From Rhineura floridana (Eukaryota > Chordata > Lepidosauria > Squamata > Rhineuridae): a stretch of 64,000 nt of DNA. Shown one piece after another: positions 54,121-64,000 of the stretch (its first letter is position 1; the number at the start of each line of letters is the position of its first letter). The translations under genes were made by a program, and so were the position numbers. Where the stretch lies: the NCBI RefSeq assembly GCF_030035675.1, contig NC_084487.1, positions 60,029,486 through 60,093,485 of the forward strand, written 5' to 3'. Under the pieces are notes generated by a model. That model did not search any database and had not been told where the DNA came from. It saw nothing but the letters and a program-made list of their open reading frames with translations.

Positions 54121-54295
54121 AGGAACACAGGAATCTGTCTTGTGACTTAGGTCATTTGGTATGATCTAGTTCAGTACTGATGATATGAACTAGCATTGGC
54201 TCTCCAGGATTCCAGACAATAGTCTTTTTGAGAGATTGAATTTTGGACCTTTGCATGCAAAGCATATGCCTTACCACTGAGCTGCAGCCCTTCCC
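54121..54295 (-). mobile_element. tRNA-Ala-derived SINE
   Basis: The left end aggaacacaggaatctgtct and the right-hand tRNA-like head (gcatgcaaagcatatgcctt, accactgagctgcagccc) mark a full-length reverse copy. The A-box complement is well kept. Confidence 0.8.
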
Positions 54296-54356
54296 TAGTT
54301 AAAAAAGTATACTTTAAAATTGTTTCTTTTAATTCACTAATGAATGCACAGCATAT

Positions 54357-54562
54357 CTAGGTCCACACCATTCATTTAAAGCACATTCAACACGCATTTG
54401 AAGCACATGAATCCCACCACAGAATCATGGGAACTGTAGTTTGTTAAGGGTGGTGTGAACTATAACTGAGGGGGAAATGACACTTCCCAGGATTCTTTGG
54501 GGGAAGTCATGAGCTTGAAATGTGAGTTGGATGTGCTTCAAATGTATTGTGTGGATCTATTT
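54357..54562. mobile_element. Palindromic MITE, repeat D family
   Basis: The left half has attcatttaaagcacattca and gggaactgtagtttgttaag. The right half has cacttcccaggattctttgg and tgcttcaaatgtattgtgtg. The whole is roughly palindromic and related to the interrupted copy at 25437-25932. Confidence 0.65.
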
Positions 54563-54624
54563 CATAAACTTTGCCTGCATGTAAATCATTTTAATTAATT
54601 TTTTTAATGGAAATTAGCTACAAA

Positions 54625-54740
54625 CTTTACTGGGTGACCATGGGCTACTCACCATTTCTCAGCCTAATCTGCCCCTCAGGGTAAAAACTACAGAGGGGGA
54701 CTATGGTCACCCCAAGGAAGAAGGGCACACTTAAAATGTA
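54625..54740 (+). mobile_element. tRNA-derived SINE, second family, partial
   Basis: The run actgggtgaccatgggctac, then tcaccatttctcagcctaat and ctgcccctcagggta, is the middle of the family seen at 37424-37612. The head and tail are lost. Confidence 0.55.
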
Positions 54741-54867
54741 AAGGAGATGATAATATACAACCATAGTGTGAAATCAGATACTTATCAGGACATAGTATGA
54801 AGAAATATTTATATAAGCATGACTGTCAAATATGTTTATTATTTATACAGTCTGTAAAGATATTTAT

Positions 54868-54957
54868 AGTACAATCCTATGCATGTTTACTCAGAAGCAA
54901 GTACCAATGTATTCAATGGGGCTTACTCAAACAGGGAAGCATGCACAGGACTGCGAC
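54868..54957 (+). repeat. Repeat C, diverged copy
   Basis: Starts gtacaatcctatgcatgttt, with actcagaagcaag and ttcaatggggcttactc in the middle. See 25138-25229. Confidence 0.6.
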
Positions 54958-55369
54958 CTCAAGTATAAGGAACTTCACTCACCCAATCCAGAATTCAGAA
55001 TCATGCCACTTTAAGCTGTTTTGCAACTTTTTATACTTTTTTATGGTAATAGGATTTTTAGTGGATTTATTTCTTGTTGTGAGCTGTGTTGGTTTCTAGT
55101 CGGCAACCCTACTTCACAGGGTTGTTGGAAAGACTCCATTTACATATACACTGGAGATGTAAAAATACATACACCCAATATAATAGTTTATTGTCAAAAC
55201 CAGCTGGTCATTGCAAAACTATTTTAAAATATATATCAGTTTTCTACAAAATAAAAGCAACGACACCTAAGTAAACCCTGCCTAATTGCTATAAAAATAG
55301 GATTCGAGGATTACAGAAAGATTTACAACACAATCCTTTGCTATGTTAACCCAAATTCCCACTAATTTA

Positions 55370-55458
55370 CAGCACAATCCTAACCATGTCTACTCAAAAG
55401 GAAGTCCTATTGAATTCAGTGGGATTTACTCTGGGTATGTGGGATTAGCATTGCAGCT
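55370..55458 (+). repeat. Repeat C, well-preserved copy
   Basis: Starts agcacaatcctaaccatgtc, followed by tactcaaaaggaagtcctat and ttcagtgggatttactctgg, ending ggattagcattgca. Outer parts caatcctaacc and ggattagcattg are partly inverted. Confidence 0.7.
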
Positions 55459-55459
55459 T

Positions 55460-56525
55460 TACTCCCAGAAAAGCGACTATAGGATTAAAGCTTCATATTG
55501 GGAAGGTTTTCAAAACAGGCTATGAATCAAATAAACTGCCCTCTTCAACAGCCCAGGAAAATTTAAACTTGTTTGACTCCTCATAATTAGAAAAGTATAA
55601 CACATTGTAATGGCATCATAAGCTGTGTGTACACCTTTAAAAAATTCTGTTCAACAATTATTTGAAAGATAGAATGTATAATATGCTATTTTTTCAAGTA
55701 ATTAAAAAAACCCCTGCAGGTACACTTTTATTATAATCATTACTGAAATTGTTTACTGTGCATGCCTACTAAGATCCTGCTGTGATCTTTGTTCTACATC
55801 TCTTGAACACAGACAGAAAGGGACTTTTGCTAATGCTGAAAGGTAAAAACTTACCAAATTCATGAGATTTTCAGACAAGCAGGAAAAGGCAACAGTTTTC
55901 TAGACTTGCAATGGGTTCTAGCTATTGCCTGGAGTTCAACAAATCCCTTGTCAATCACAACCCTCACTTCACTTATTGGCTACAAACTTGAAAAGGCAGG
56001 GTTAGAGCAGCCAGCTACAAGCTCATTTAACAGAAGTTGCGGGGCAGCAGCTGATGTTTTGGTGTATATCTCTTGAGCCACACCACCTAGGAACTAGTTT
56101 TTTTAAAAAAATGAAAGCTGAGAGTCTGGAGATTGGGATGACTCACTGGGGAGGATGCAAAATATCTGGAGTCTCTGGTAAAAAACTGGAGAACTGGCAA
56201 GCCTAGTTTAGTATTATGGAGGTTCTTCACAAGACGCCATAGTCTCTTTAAGGCGGGGCATAAATTGTTAAACAAACACACAAACAAATACTGGCAAACA
56301 GGAACAAAGATCCAAAGAATCATGAAAATTGTAGTATGACACAACAGACAGATGGGACAGTCCTTTGCTTCAGCTGCTGTTGTAACTGAGTCCATTGAGT
56401 GAACCTGTTAATACTGCCTGTCAGTGGCTGTCTGGGGAAGGGGTTGAGCACCCCTGAAAATCCAAGGGGGCTTTAGCCCCACAGCCCCTCCCTGAATTTT
56501 ACACCTATGAGGGAAAAGTTTTCCC
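55460..56525. other. No recognised gene
   Basis: AT-rich. No supported feature. Confidence 0.5.
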
Positions 56526-56529
56526 TCTC

Positions 56530-57085
56530 CCTATTGAGTTGTTTCTGTTATTGTTATTATTATGATTTCGTAATAGTAGCAGTCATATTTATTTGTCACT
56601 TGATACCTGAAGGTCCCCAAGCAACTTACACAATGTTAAAACAAAACAAATCATACTATAAAAACATAACAATAAACAACAGTGAAACAATAGCAAGACA
56701 ACCCCCACACAGCTACAGGAAGGTGTGGCAGCATATTAAAAATGAAACATCATCCCAATCTATCAAATGCCTAGGTGAAAAGGTGTGTCATTACTGGGTG
56801 CTGAAAAGATGTCAATGATCTTGTCATGCAGACCTCACTGAGGAGCATATTCCACACATTGGGGGGGGCTAACTGAAAAGGCCCTTTCCCTTGTCACCAC
56901 CCTCTGAGCTTCCCTCAAAGGTGGGACCTGGAGAAGGGCCTCAGAGGAAGATCTAATGGTCCAAGTAGATTCATACTGCGAGAGGCATTCCAAAAGATAT
57001 TGGGGTCCTGAGCTGTGAAGGGGAAAACTGCAGTCGGCTACACAATCAGCAACCCCAATGTGATATGGCTGTTGCTTATTTCTTA
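56530..57085 (-). mobile_element. CR1/L2-like LINE, 3'-end fragment
   Basis: On the minus strand the frame 57089-56835 contains SSGPQYLLECLSQYESTW, EALLQVPPLREAQR and VVTRERAFSVSPPQ, which is the C-terminal region of CR1-like ORF2 (GPQYL..RL..Y...R, RAFSV.AP). A long A-rich 3' UTR runs to about 56530. It lacks the reverse transcriptase. Confidence 0.75.
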
Positions 57086-57089
57086 CCAT

Positions 57090-58830
57090 GTTAGATTTGA
57101 GGTGAGGGATTGAGTGTTTAAATTATTCCCCACTGCTGTCCTCCCTCCAAATCTCCTTCCCTTGTGAACCTTCCCTACACATACAAAACTACCACTAATA
57201 TTCTAGCATAGTTTTTTCCGGTCAGTTTTGCATGCATAGGGATCTTCTCCTCCTCGGAATTGAGCAAATTACAAATCCAATACCAAATACCAAATAAAGG
57301 TCTCATGATGTCACTTACTGACTTTTTCTCTACATAAATTTACAGGTTCAAAAATACTAAATTGAGAAAATGCAGTGCTGATTTGGGAACAATGCAACAG
57401 CAATAAACTTTTTGTGTATCTGTCGAAGTTTCATGAGCAGCTTTTGATGTTTCTTCATTCCAGAAAAGCTTGTGACAAATGTTTAAAAAATTAAAGAAAT
57501 AAGAAGTTCTTAAATGCTCAGTGTCCTAAATGTTTGATGTTTCTTTTGCCACAGACAATTCAATATTTTGCTAAAATTAGCAGTGCAGGACCTGGCGGTG
57601 GAAACATTATGCCCATGATTCATTTTCTTTAGTAGCCTCCAGGACTCTAGCTGCTCTTTTTATATTATTTCAGCAGGCAGTCTATACCTTTTCATCAGAG
57701 AGGTCAAATCTAAGTTCATCAGCTCTCCTGATTTCAGCTGAACACTGGCGTCACATGTGAGAGATATCACAATTACATCATGTCTTATGTCTGCCCAAGC
57801 CATAAATTGAAATTGTTGTCACTAAAACCAAAGAGCTGCTCTTTGAGCAGGGACTTCAGCCATGTGTTGTTACATGTGTGCAATAATAGTTATGTCTCTC
57901 ACATTGAGCTGAAGCAGCACATTATTACAAGTTGTCCTTTAATAAGGTTGGGGTAGAGATTAAAATGGATTCTGCTGATACTCTGTCATGTTTTGCTAAT
58001 ATTCTATACCTGTCCATTTCTGATCACCTTCATTATTGCCTGTCTGGAAAGACTTGACACAATGGACTCTGCAGCTGCAGCTCAGTCAACATAGGGAAGA
58101 ATCTTGCTGGGCCAAGATTCTGTGGAGCCTGTTGCTCACTGAACACCTTAAGACACCTTAATTCTATTTGGTTCTCACTTACTGATGATGACCCAAGTCA
58201 CTGCTTATGTGGGATTGGGTGAGAATCCACCCTTAGAGGGTTAAAATCAGAATATAAAAACTGTGTTCATTGCTAGTTGTAAAATGTAATTGCACTAAAT
58301 AAAAGTAGTAGCAATATATTTCCTGAACTAATTGGCTTATGCTGAGCATGAACTTTGTTGTAACTGTGCTTCAGGAAAGAAAATCACTCCCAATTGGTTT
58401 ATGGCTATATTTATGAGCCTAAATCATGTGTCCTATTATTATTGCAATTTTCAGTTGTAACAAATATAAATTATGTGAAAAGGTTTAGTCTCATGGCTAC
58501 TGTCATGGACAATAATCTCAGTTAGGGCCACAGGCTCTTTTAGGAATTTTATGCAGATACACTTTCATTGTCCTACAGACATCCCTAAGCAACAGGTGCT
58601 GAACACAGGCAGCACCTAGCCATATTAGAAAATCTGTCACCAGTGCTTCTAGACAAAAGAAATTAATAGCTAGGGGGAAAGTCACACTATAGTCAGTGCT
58701 TTATAAAAGTACATTTACTTAAAGTTTACTTGTCATTCATAGTGAAGCATATGGAGGCACAAGCTACCTCTGAAGCTTGTTACAAGCCTCTCAAGCAGAA
58801 CCAGGTTTACTGAGTTGTTCTTAGGGACTG
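57090..58830. other. No recognised gene
   Basis: About 1.7 kb of unique-looking DNA without open frames over 60 codons. No supported feature. Confidence 0.5.
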
Positions 58831-58834
58831 GGAG

Positions 58835-59820
58835 ACATTTGTTTCATTTCACATATTAATGTGAACATCTCTCATTTGCACTTCCTGAAACAATATATGA
58901 ACTGAATTGCAACTATCCTGTCCTCTCTTCACTGAGACAGCAGTGTCGGTGGGGGTGCAGGCAGGGCTGGAGATTCCTTGGTAATTGCCAGGGCGTAAGT
59001 CCTCAGCTGGCAGCTTGGCTATAAATCTACCAGGCTAGCAAGGAGGAAGCAAGATAAGGGCAGAGGCCGTTCAAAGCTTACGTGCCAAGCCAGAAATCCA
59101 GAAGAAACGTCAGTGAAGGTCCGGGTCTAGTTTGCCGAGAGATCAGTCTAAGTCAGGGTCCAGGGGATAGGAAGACACACAGTGGTACATTGTAGTCAAC
59201 AACAAGCTGAAGCCAAGGTTTGACTTTTAAGGAGCAGGTTTGTCTGCAGGTGTGAGCCATCAGCGTTTTGGCCTTAAGTGGACAGGCCTGCCCCTCTTCT
59301 GCCTGACCTTCTGTTGTCTACGTTCTGCAGGTGAGGGGGGAGTATCCTGTTCACTCTCTGCGTCTGGCTGAAGGGCTTCAGCTGTGTCTGGGGTGCTCTG
59401 CAGCTGAGGAGAAGGAGCTGGGTTCTCAGGAGTTTCCTCCATTTCTCCTTCTGGGTCTGCTGCTTCTGGGTCTGCTGCTGTTACTCCCGAGTCATCCTCG
59501 TCTGATGAGTCCTCTGACGGGGCCATGACATATCCTTTGAAATATGCACTGATGTTTGTGATGCAGTTCCCCAACCAAACAATGTGTACAGAAATGTATA
59601 TATTCCAGGAAACTGTGTATGAATATGCATATACTCATGAAAACATACAAAATGCATTATATTAGTAAAAAATAGATACAAAAATGTGTATACTATGCAC
59701 ACCAAAAAGCTGATAAATTTTTGTGAGGACTTAAAAAATGCAAACTGGTGCAGAAATGGGGTGAACTAGAAAAATGAAGAACTGAGGAAAATCTAAATGG
59801 GCAGGATTCATCCATCTCTA
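58835..59820 (+). mobile_element. AT-rich MITE-like repeat B, split by a solo LTR
   Basis: The left half (cacttcctgaaacaatatat, gaactgaattgcaact) continues after the LTR with the family's aaaatgtatatattcc and aaatgcattatattag units, ending gattcatccatctctagtt. Alignment with 11545-11882 shows that the halves belong together. Confidence 0.7.
58919..59530 (-). mobile_element. Solo LTR, 612 bp, 5-bp TSD, probably Ty3/gypsy
   Basis: Bounded by TG...CA with a perfect TATCC duplication at 58914-58918 and 59531-59535. The minus orientation (starting tgtcatggcccc) is preferred because that start is typical of gypsy LTRs. In that orientation an 88-codon open stretch begins at the first ATG four bases into the LTR (MAPSEDSSDEDDSGV..., acidic then basic, ending RKQKRGRPVHLRPKR-like). 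Its function, if any, is unknown. No internal region adjoins, so it is a solo LTR. It is younger than the MITE it splits. Confidence 0.85.
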
Positions 59821-59899
59821 GTTATTACAATCATTTCCCACTTCTGCTCCCCCACAAAAGAAGAAGAGACAAAGTGGGACCTGGAAAGGGTCCGAGTAA

Positions 59900-60449
59900 C
59901 TTCAGTCAGAAAGTGCTGAGGCAGTAGGCTTCAGTACTTTTGACAGTGACAGCTCCTCCTCCTCAACTCCAGTTACAACAGAAGGAATGTCGGCTGATCA
60001 GGAGTCCCTCCCTTCTTCTCCCCTACACCCCCCACCTCTCATGGCACTATTGCTGTGCACACCTCCACTAGGGGAGGAGTATGTCAAGGATCTCACCCTG
60101 GACACGCAGACAACTGAGACGGCAGACACAGCTGGTCCCCACTCTCCCACCTCGAAGGAGGGCTCTCGTGCATGCACTCTCCCGTTCTGTGACACCTTCT
60201 ATTTGATGCAAGTAGAAAGAGCCCACCTGAACCCACTTAAGGGTTGTAAGGGGATGTGTCTAACTGTTGTGACAATGTCTTCACTTTGAGTAGTCATGCC
60301 TAGTTATGCCATGTAGACTTGCAGAATCTTGTGCGGCTGTTACTCTAATCCATGAACTGCATTAAACTGGAGTTTTTCATTAAGCATCCTGGAGAAAGAA
60401 AAAAACCAGTGGGTCTGACTCTGTCCTGGTCCAAGCTGATGGAATCACA
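59900..60449 (+). mobile_element. Possible LTR fragment of a gypsy-type element
   Basis: The right part ends ctgatggaatcaca and contains attaaactggagtttttc, an ATTAAA signal region, plus gtcatgcctagttatgcc. Upstream, a 100-codon frame (59987-60289) is Ser/Pro-rich (SADQESLPSSPLHPPP), reminiscent of the open stretch in the LTR at 58919-59530. A clear left end and target duplication are missing, so it is partial or misidentified. Confidence 0.4.
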
Positions 60450-60554
60450 TATATATATTCCCAACAAAGTTATCCCATTTGTGCAAGGACTTCTGCTTGG
60501 AAAACAGAACTTCCCCTCTCCCACTGACCCTGTGTGTCCATATCTGTTTTACCT

Positions 60555-60612
60555 TGGGCTCCTGCTGGGAGGAAGGGTGGGATATAAATCAAATAATAAA
60601 TAAATAAAAATA
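60555..60612 (+). repeat. LINE 3'-tail fragment
   Basis: The run gggaggaagggtgggatata, then aatcaaataataaataaata, is the common 3' end and simple tail of a squamate LINE/SINE family. Confidence 0.5.
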
Positions 60613-60624
60613 AAAATCTGTTCT

Positions 60625-60725
60625 GGGGGTAACCCCAACTCTCCAGAGCAGATTTGGAAGGCACGGAGGGAGAGGAGAGGAAGATCCATTGTGCAAGTGG
60701 AAGTATTGCATGAACAAGATGACTT
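60625..60725 (+). repeat. Repeat E, second copy
   Basis: Shares ctccagagcagatttgg and the following purine run and attgtgcaagtgg with 33085-33200. Confidence 0.5.
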
Positions 60726-60819
60726 TGTTGGTTACAACTAGGAATAAGGGGGAAAATTGATTCAGTAGTCATCAAAAGGTTAACCTGCCAAATCTGCCCT
60801 TTTTGAAAAAATATGTGAA

Positions 60820-61007
60820 CCAAAACACAGCCATCCTTCAAAACTCATGCTTGTCTGAATTTTGCAATGCAATTCTGCAGCCAAGTAATGAGTATAAAAA
60901 ATGCATGTACTAGGATAAAGTGTGCATAAAAATGCATATGTTAGTGAAAATAAAATACAAAATGCTTTATATTAGGGAAAATAGCTTGCAAACCTGTGTA
61001 TATTATC
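60820..61007 (+). mobile_element. AT-rich MITE-like repeat B, left half only
   Basis: Contains gtgaaccaaaacacagccat, caattctgcagccaagtaat, then aaaaatgcatgtactagg and ending gtgtatatta. It is cut off where the CR1 3' tail begins. The rest of the repeat is not seen in this window. Confidence 0.65.
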
Positions 61008-61009
61008 AT

Positions 61010-61915
61010 TAACAACAACAACAACATCCCACCCATCCTCACAGTAGGAGCCCAGAGTGGCAAACAAAAGCACTAAAAACACTCTAAAACGTAATAAAAA
61101 CAGACTTTAAAATATATTACAACAAAACATCCTTAAAAACATATTTAAACAAAACATCTTTAAAAACAACTTTACAAAAGCCTTCAAACATTTTTTTTTA
61201 AAAAGTTTTAAAAACAACTTAAAAAGCAATTCCAACACAGACATAGGCTGGGATAAGGTCTCTACTTAAAAGGCTTGTTGAAAGAGGGAGGTCTTCAGCA
61301 GGCACCAAAAAGATAACAGAGATGGCTCCTGTCTAATATTTAAGGGGAGGGAATTCCAAAGGGTAAGTGCACCAACACTAAAGGTCCGATTCCTATGTTG
61401 TGAGGAACAGACCTCCTGATAAGATGGTATCTGCAGGAGGCCCTCACTTGCAAAGCATAGTGATTGACTGGGTATATAAGAAGTAAGACGATCTTTCAGG
61501 TATGCTGGTCCCAAGCTGTATAGGGCTTTGTACACTAAAACTAGAACCTTGAACTTAGCCTGGTCGCTAATAGGTAGCCAATGCAATTCTTTCAGCAGCA
61601 GGGTGAAATACTGGCAGCGCCCTGCCCCAGTGAGCAGTCTTGCCACTGCATTTTGCACCAGCTGTAGCTTCTGGACCAACCTCAAGGGCAGCCCCACATA
61701 GAGTGCATTACAGTAAACTAGCTGGGGATTACAGATGCATGGACAACAGTGGTCAGGCTATCCCAGTCCAGAAATGGCTGCAGCTGTGTTACCAACCAAA
61801 GCTGGTAAAAGGCACTCCTAGATACTGAGGTCACATGGGCTTCTAGCAACAAAGATGGATTCAGGAGCACCCCCAGACTATGGACCTGCTCTTTCAGAGG
61901 GTAGAGGGAGATATG
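61010..61915 (-). mobile_element. CR1 LINE, 3' portion
   Basis: On the minus strand the frame 61697-61266 (143 codons, no stop) reads GLPLRLVQKLQLVQNAVARL, LKELHWLPISDQAKFKVLVL, RTFSVGALTLWNSLP and LLSFWCLLKTSLFQQAF, the C-terminus of ORF2. Upstream to about 61915 the same region continues (HISLYPLKEQVHSLGVLL, EAHVTSVSRSAFYQLW) with one stop. 3' UTR and a TTG-type tail end at 61010. The subfamily differs from the 43.6 kb copy in its 3' UTR. Confidence 0.9.
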
Positions 61916-61917
61916 GC

Positions 61918-64000
61918 TTTGTGAGGAGTACTTGCCAGGTAAGGGGAACGCGGCCCAGGCAGTTAATGACTGTGCCTTGTTCCAGTCCTCCCCACACCCG
62001 CAGTTTTGTTGATTGCCCTATCAGCTAGCTCTCAGACCTCCGGATGCTGCTCCTAAATGCCAGATCGGTACATAATAAGATCTCCCTCATTCATGATTTA
62101 ATTGTGGATGAAGCAGCTGATCTGGCATGTATAACCGAGACCTAGGTGGGTGAGCAGGGAGGAGTCAGTCTCTCCCAGCTATGTCTGCCAGGGTAGCTGG
62201 TTCAGCATCAGGGTAGACCTGAGGGTTGGGGAAGGTGGGTTGCTGTGGTCTATAGGAGCTCCATTTCCCTCTGCAAGCACCCTGCCCATGTGACTACTGG
62301 TCTGGAGAGTTTGCACCTTGAGTTGGGTCAGTGGGACAGACTGGGGATTCTGTTGGTGTACTGCCCACCCTGCTGCCCAACAGACTCCCTAGCTGAACTG
62401 ACAGAGGTGGTCTCGGGTGTACTGTTGAGATCCCCCAGACTGTTGGTTCTGGGGGATGTCAACATCCATGCTGAGGCCACATTATTCATGCCGGCTCAGG
62501 ATTTCATGGTTTCCATGACAACCATGGGACTGTCCCAATATGCCATTGGCCCAACACATGTAGCAGGGCATACTCTAGACTTGGTTTTTGCAACTGGACA
62601 CGGAGATGGTGATCTGAATGTGGGGGGGCTTACATCAGTCCCCCTGTCATGGACATATTACTGCTTGCTGAAGTTTAGACTTACAGCGGCTTTTCCCCTC
62701 TGCAAGGGTGGGGGATCTATTAAGTTGGTCCACCCCCAGAGACTAATGGATCCAGGTGGTTTCCAAAGGGCTCTGGGGAGTTTTCTGGCCGATAGGGCTG
62801 GCGCTCTTGTCAAAATCCTGGTTGAACTGTGGAATACAGAAATGACCCGGGTGGTTGACATGATTGCTCCTGAGCGCCCTCTCCTGTGTAGAGCTCATAC
62901 GGCTCCATGGTATACCCCAGAGCTGAGAGCGATGAAACAATATAGGAGACAGCTTGAGTGCAGATGGAGACGAACTCCTGGTGGATGCAATTACCCACTA
63001 GTAAGTGCCTATGGTAAGCTGTATTTAGGGGCAGTGAGGACAGCAAAAAAACATTTTGCTGCCACTATCAAATCATCAACCTGCTGCCCAGCGGAACTCT
63101 TCAGAATTGTCCAGGGGCTATTATATGATGGCCCCAAGGACATGGTAGAACCATCTGAGGCCCACTGTAATGAATTTGCTAGGCAGTTTCAGGATAAAAT
63201 CTTTAGCATCCACCAGGACTTAGACTCCAGTGTTATAGTAGGTGAATCAAGCGGGGTATCCAGAACACAGCCTTGTCCTGATTTCTTGGATGAGTTTCAG
63301 TTGGTATAGCTTGAGGACATTGACAAGGTGCTTGGTCAGGTACGTGCAACCACTTCTGTGCTGGATCCTTGCCCTTCTTGACTAATAAAAGCTAGCAGGG
63401 ATGGAACAGCCAGCTGGGCCAGGGAAGTGATCAATGCCTCTCTGCGAGAGGGGGTGGTCCCTGGCTGCCTGAAAGAGGCAGTAGTGAGACCACTCCTGAA
63501 GAGACCCTCCCTGGACCCAGAAAATCTTAATAACTGCAGGCCGGTAGCAAATGTTCCATTCCTGGGCAAGGTCCTTGAACAAGTGGTGGCAGGCCAGCTC
63601 CAGACACTCTTGGATGAGACCGATTATCTGGATCCATTTCAGTCGGGTTTCAGGCCTAGTTTTGGCACGGAAACAGCCTTGGTCGCCCTGTATGATGACC
63701 TTTGTTGGGAGAGAGACGGGGAGTGTGACTCTGTTGATTCTCCTTGATCTCTCAGCGGCTTTCAATACCATCAACCATGGTATCCATCTGGGGAGACTGG
63801 CTGAGTTGGGAGTGGGAGGGACTGCATGGCGGTGGTTTCGCTCCAACTTGGTGGGTCGGCTCCAGGAGGTGGTGCTTGGGGAACATTGCTCAGCACCCTG
63901 GACTCTTCAGTATGGGGTTCTGCAGGGGTCAGTTCTGTCCCCCATGCTGTTCAACATCTACATGAAATCATTGGGTGCAGTTATCCAGAGCTTTGGAGTG
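61918..64000 (+). mobile_element. CR1 LINE, 5' portion, runs off the window
   Basis: On the plus strand it begins near an upstream leader and carries the whole endonuclease and most of the reverse transcriptase. It is head to head with the minus-strand CR1 at 61010-61915. The 3' end lies beyond the window. Confidence 0.9.
62050..64000 (+). pseudogene. CR1 ORF2 protein, endonuclease and partial reverse transcriptase
   Basis: Starts near LLLNARSVHNKISLIHDLIV. Stops interrupt CITET*VGEQGG and the next segment. The frame 62245-63309 (354 codons) then reads VYRSSISLCKHP, LVLGDVNIHAEAT (Val for the usual Phe in GDFN), AGHTLDLVFATG, VPLSWTYYCLLKFRL (a weak SDHHL motif), LWNTEMTRVVDMIAPERPL, TAPWYTPELRAMKQ. 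After stops at FQLV* and CPS*, 63427-63747 reads INASLREGVVPGCLKEAVVR, LDPFQSGFRPSFGTETAL. A frame change near 63720 leads to LDLSAAFNTINHGIHLGRL, YGVLQGSVLSPMLFNIYM. The catalytic YADD lies just past the edge. About five breaks. Confidence 0.9.

Noticed and set aside
59260-59574. A host gene for a small acidic protein
   Set aside because: The frame lies inside a sequence with LTR ends and a target duplication, and its first codons come from the flanking MITE. It belongs to the LTR.

Overview
This window looks like repeat-rich, non-coding DNA from a squamate reptile, most likely a lizard. The evidence is the repeat set: a Sauria-type SINE, several tRNA-Ala-derived SINEs, a 5S rRNA-derived SINE, many CR1 LINE pieces, palindromic hAT MITEs, a Gmr1-like Ty3/gypsy element and an R2 LINE. 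I found no host protein exon, tRNA or rRNA gene. Every long open frame that I could interpret belongs to a transposable element. The window is probably intergenic or lies inside a long intron.

Layout. 0-13 kb: SINEs, hAT and Tigger-like short DNA elements, and a near-perfect foldback at 6.5 kb. 13-20 kb: an inverted repeat pair, a solo LTR, and a decayed CR1-clade LINE with an ORF1-like region and the endonuclease part of ORF2. 20-27 kb: MITEs, SINEs, a CR1 tail inserted into a MITE, and a solo LTR. 27.3-32.3 kb: a broken but fairly young Ty3/gypsy element with both LTRs and with integrase traces upstream of reverse transcriptase. 32-40 kb: mostly unique-looking DNA with scattered repeats. 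40.5-46.0 kb: an R2 LINE on the minus strand, bounded by short exact pieces of 28S rDNA and interrupted by a 2.3 kb CR1. 46-58 kb: CR1 fragments, SINEs, MITEs and a hAT transposase fragment. 58.8-60.5 kb: a solo LTR and an LTR-like fragment. 60.8-64 kb: two CR1 pieces head to head, the right one running off the window.

The most interesting object is the R2 copy. R2 normally sits only in the 28S gene. Here a copy lies outside rDNA with 24 bases of upstream and 11 bases of downstream 28S target sequence, which suggests retrotransposition of an R2-28S co-transcript to an ectopic site. The second is the Gmr1-like element, whose domain order and SCAN-like capsid region are unusual for Ty3/gypsy. 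Nesting gives relative ages: the CR1 at 43.6-46.0 kb is younger than the R2, and the solo LTR at 58.9 kb is younger than the AT-rich MITE that it splits.
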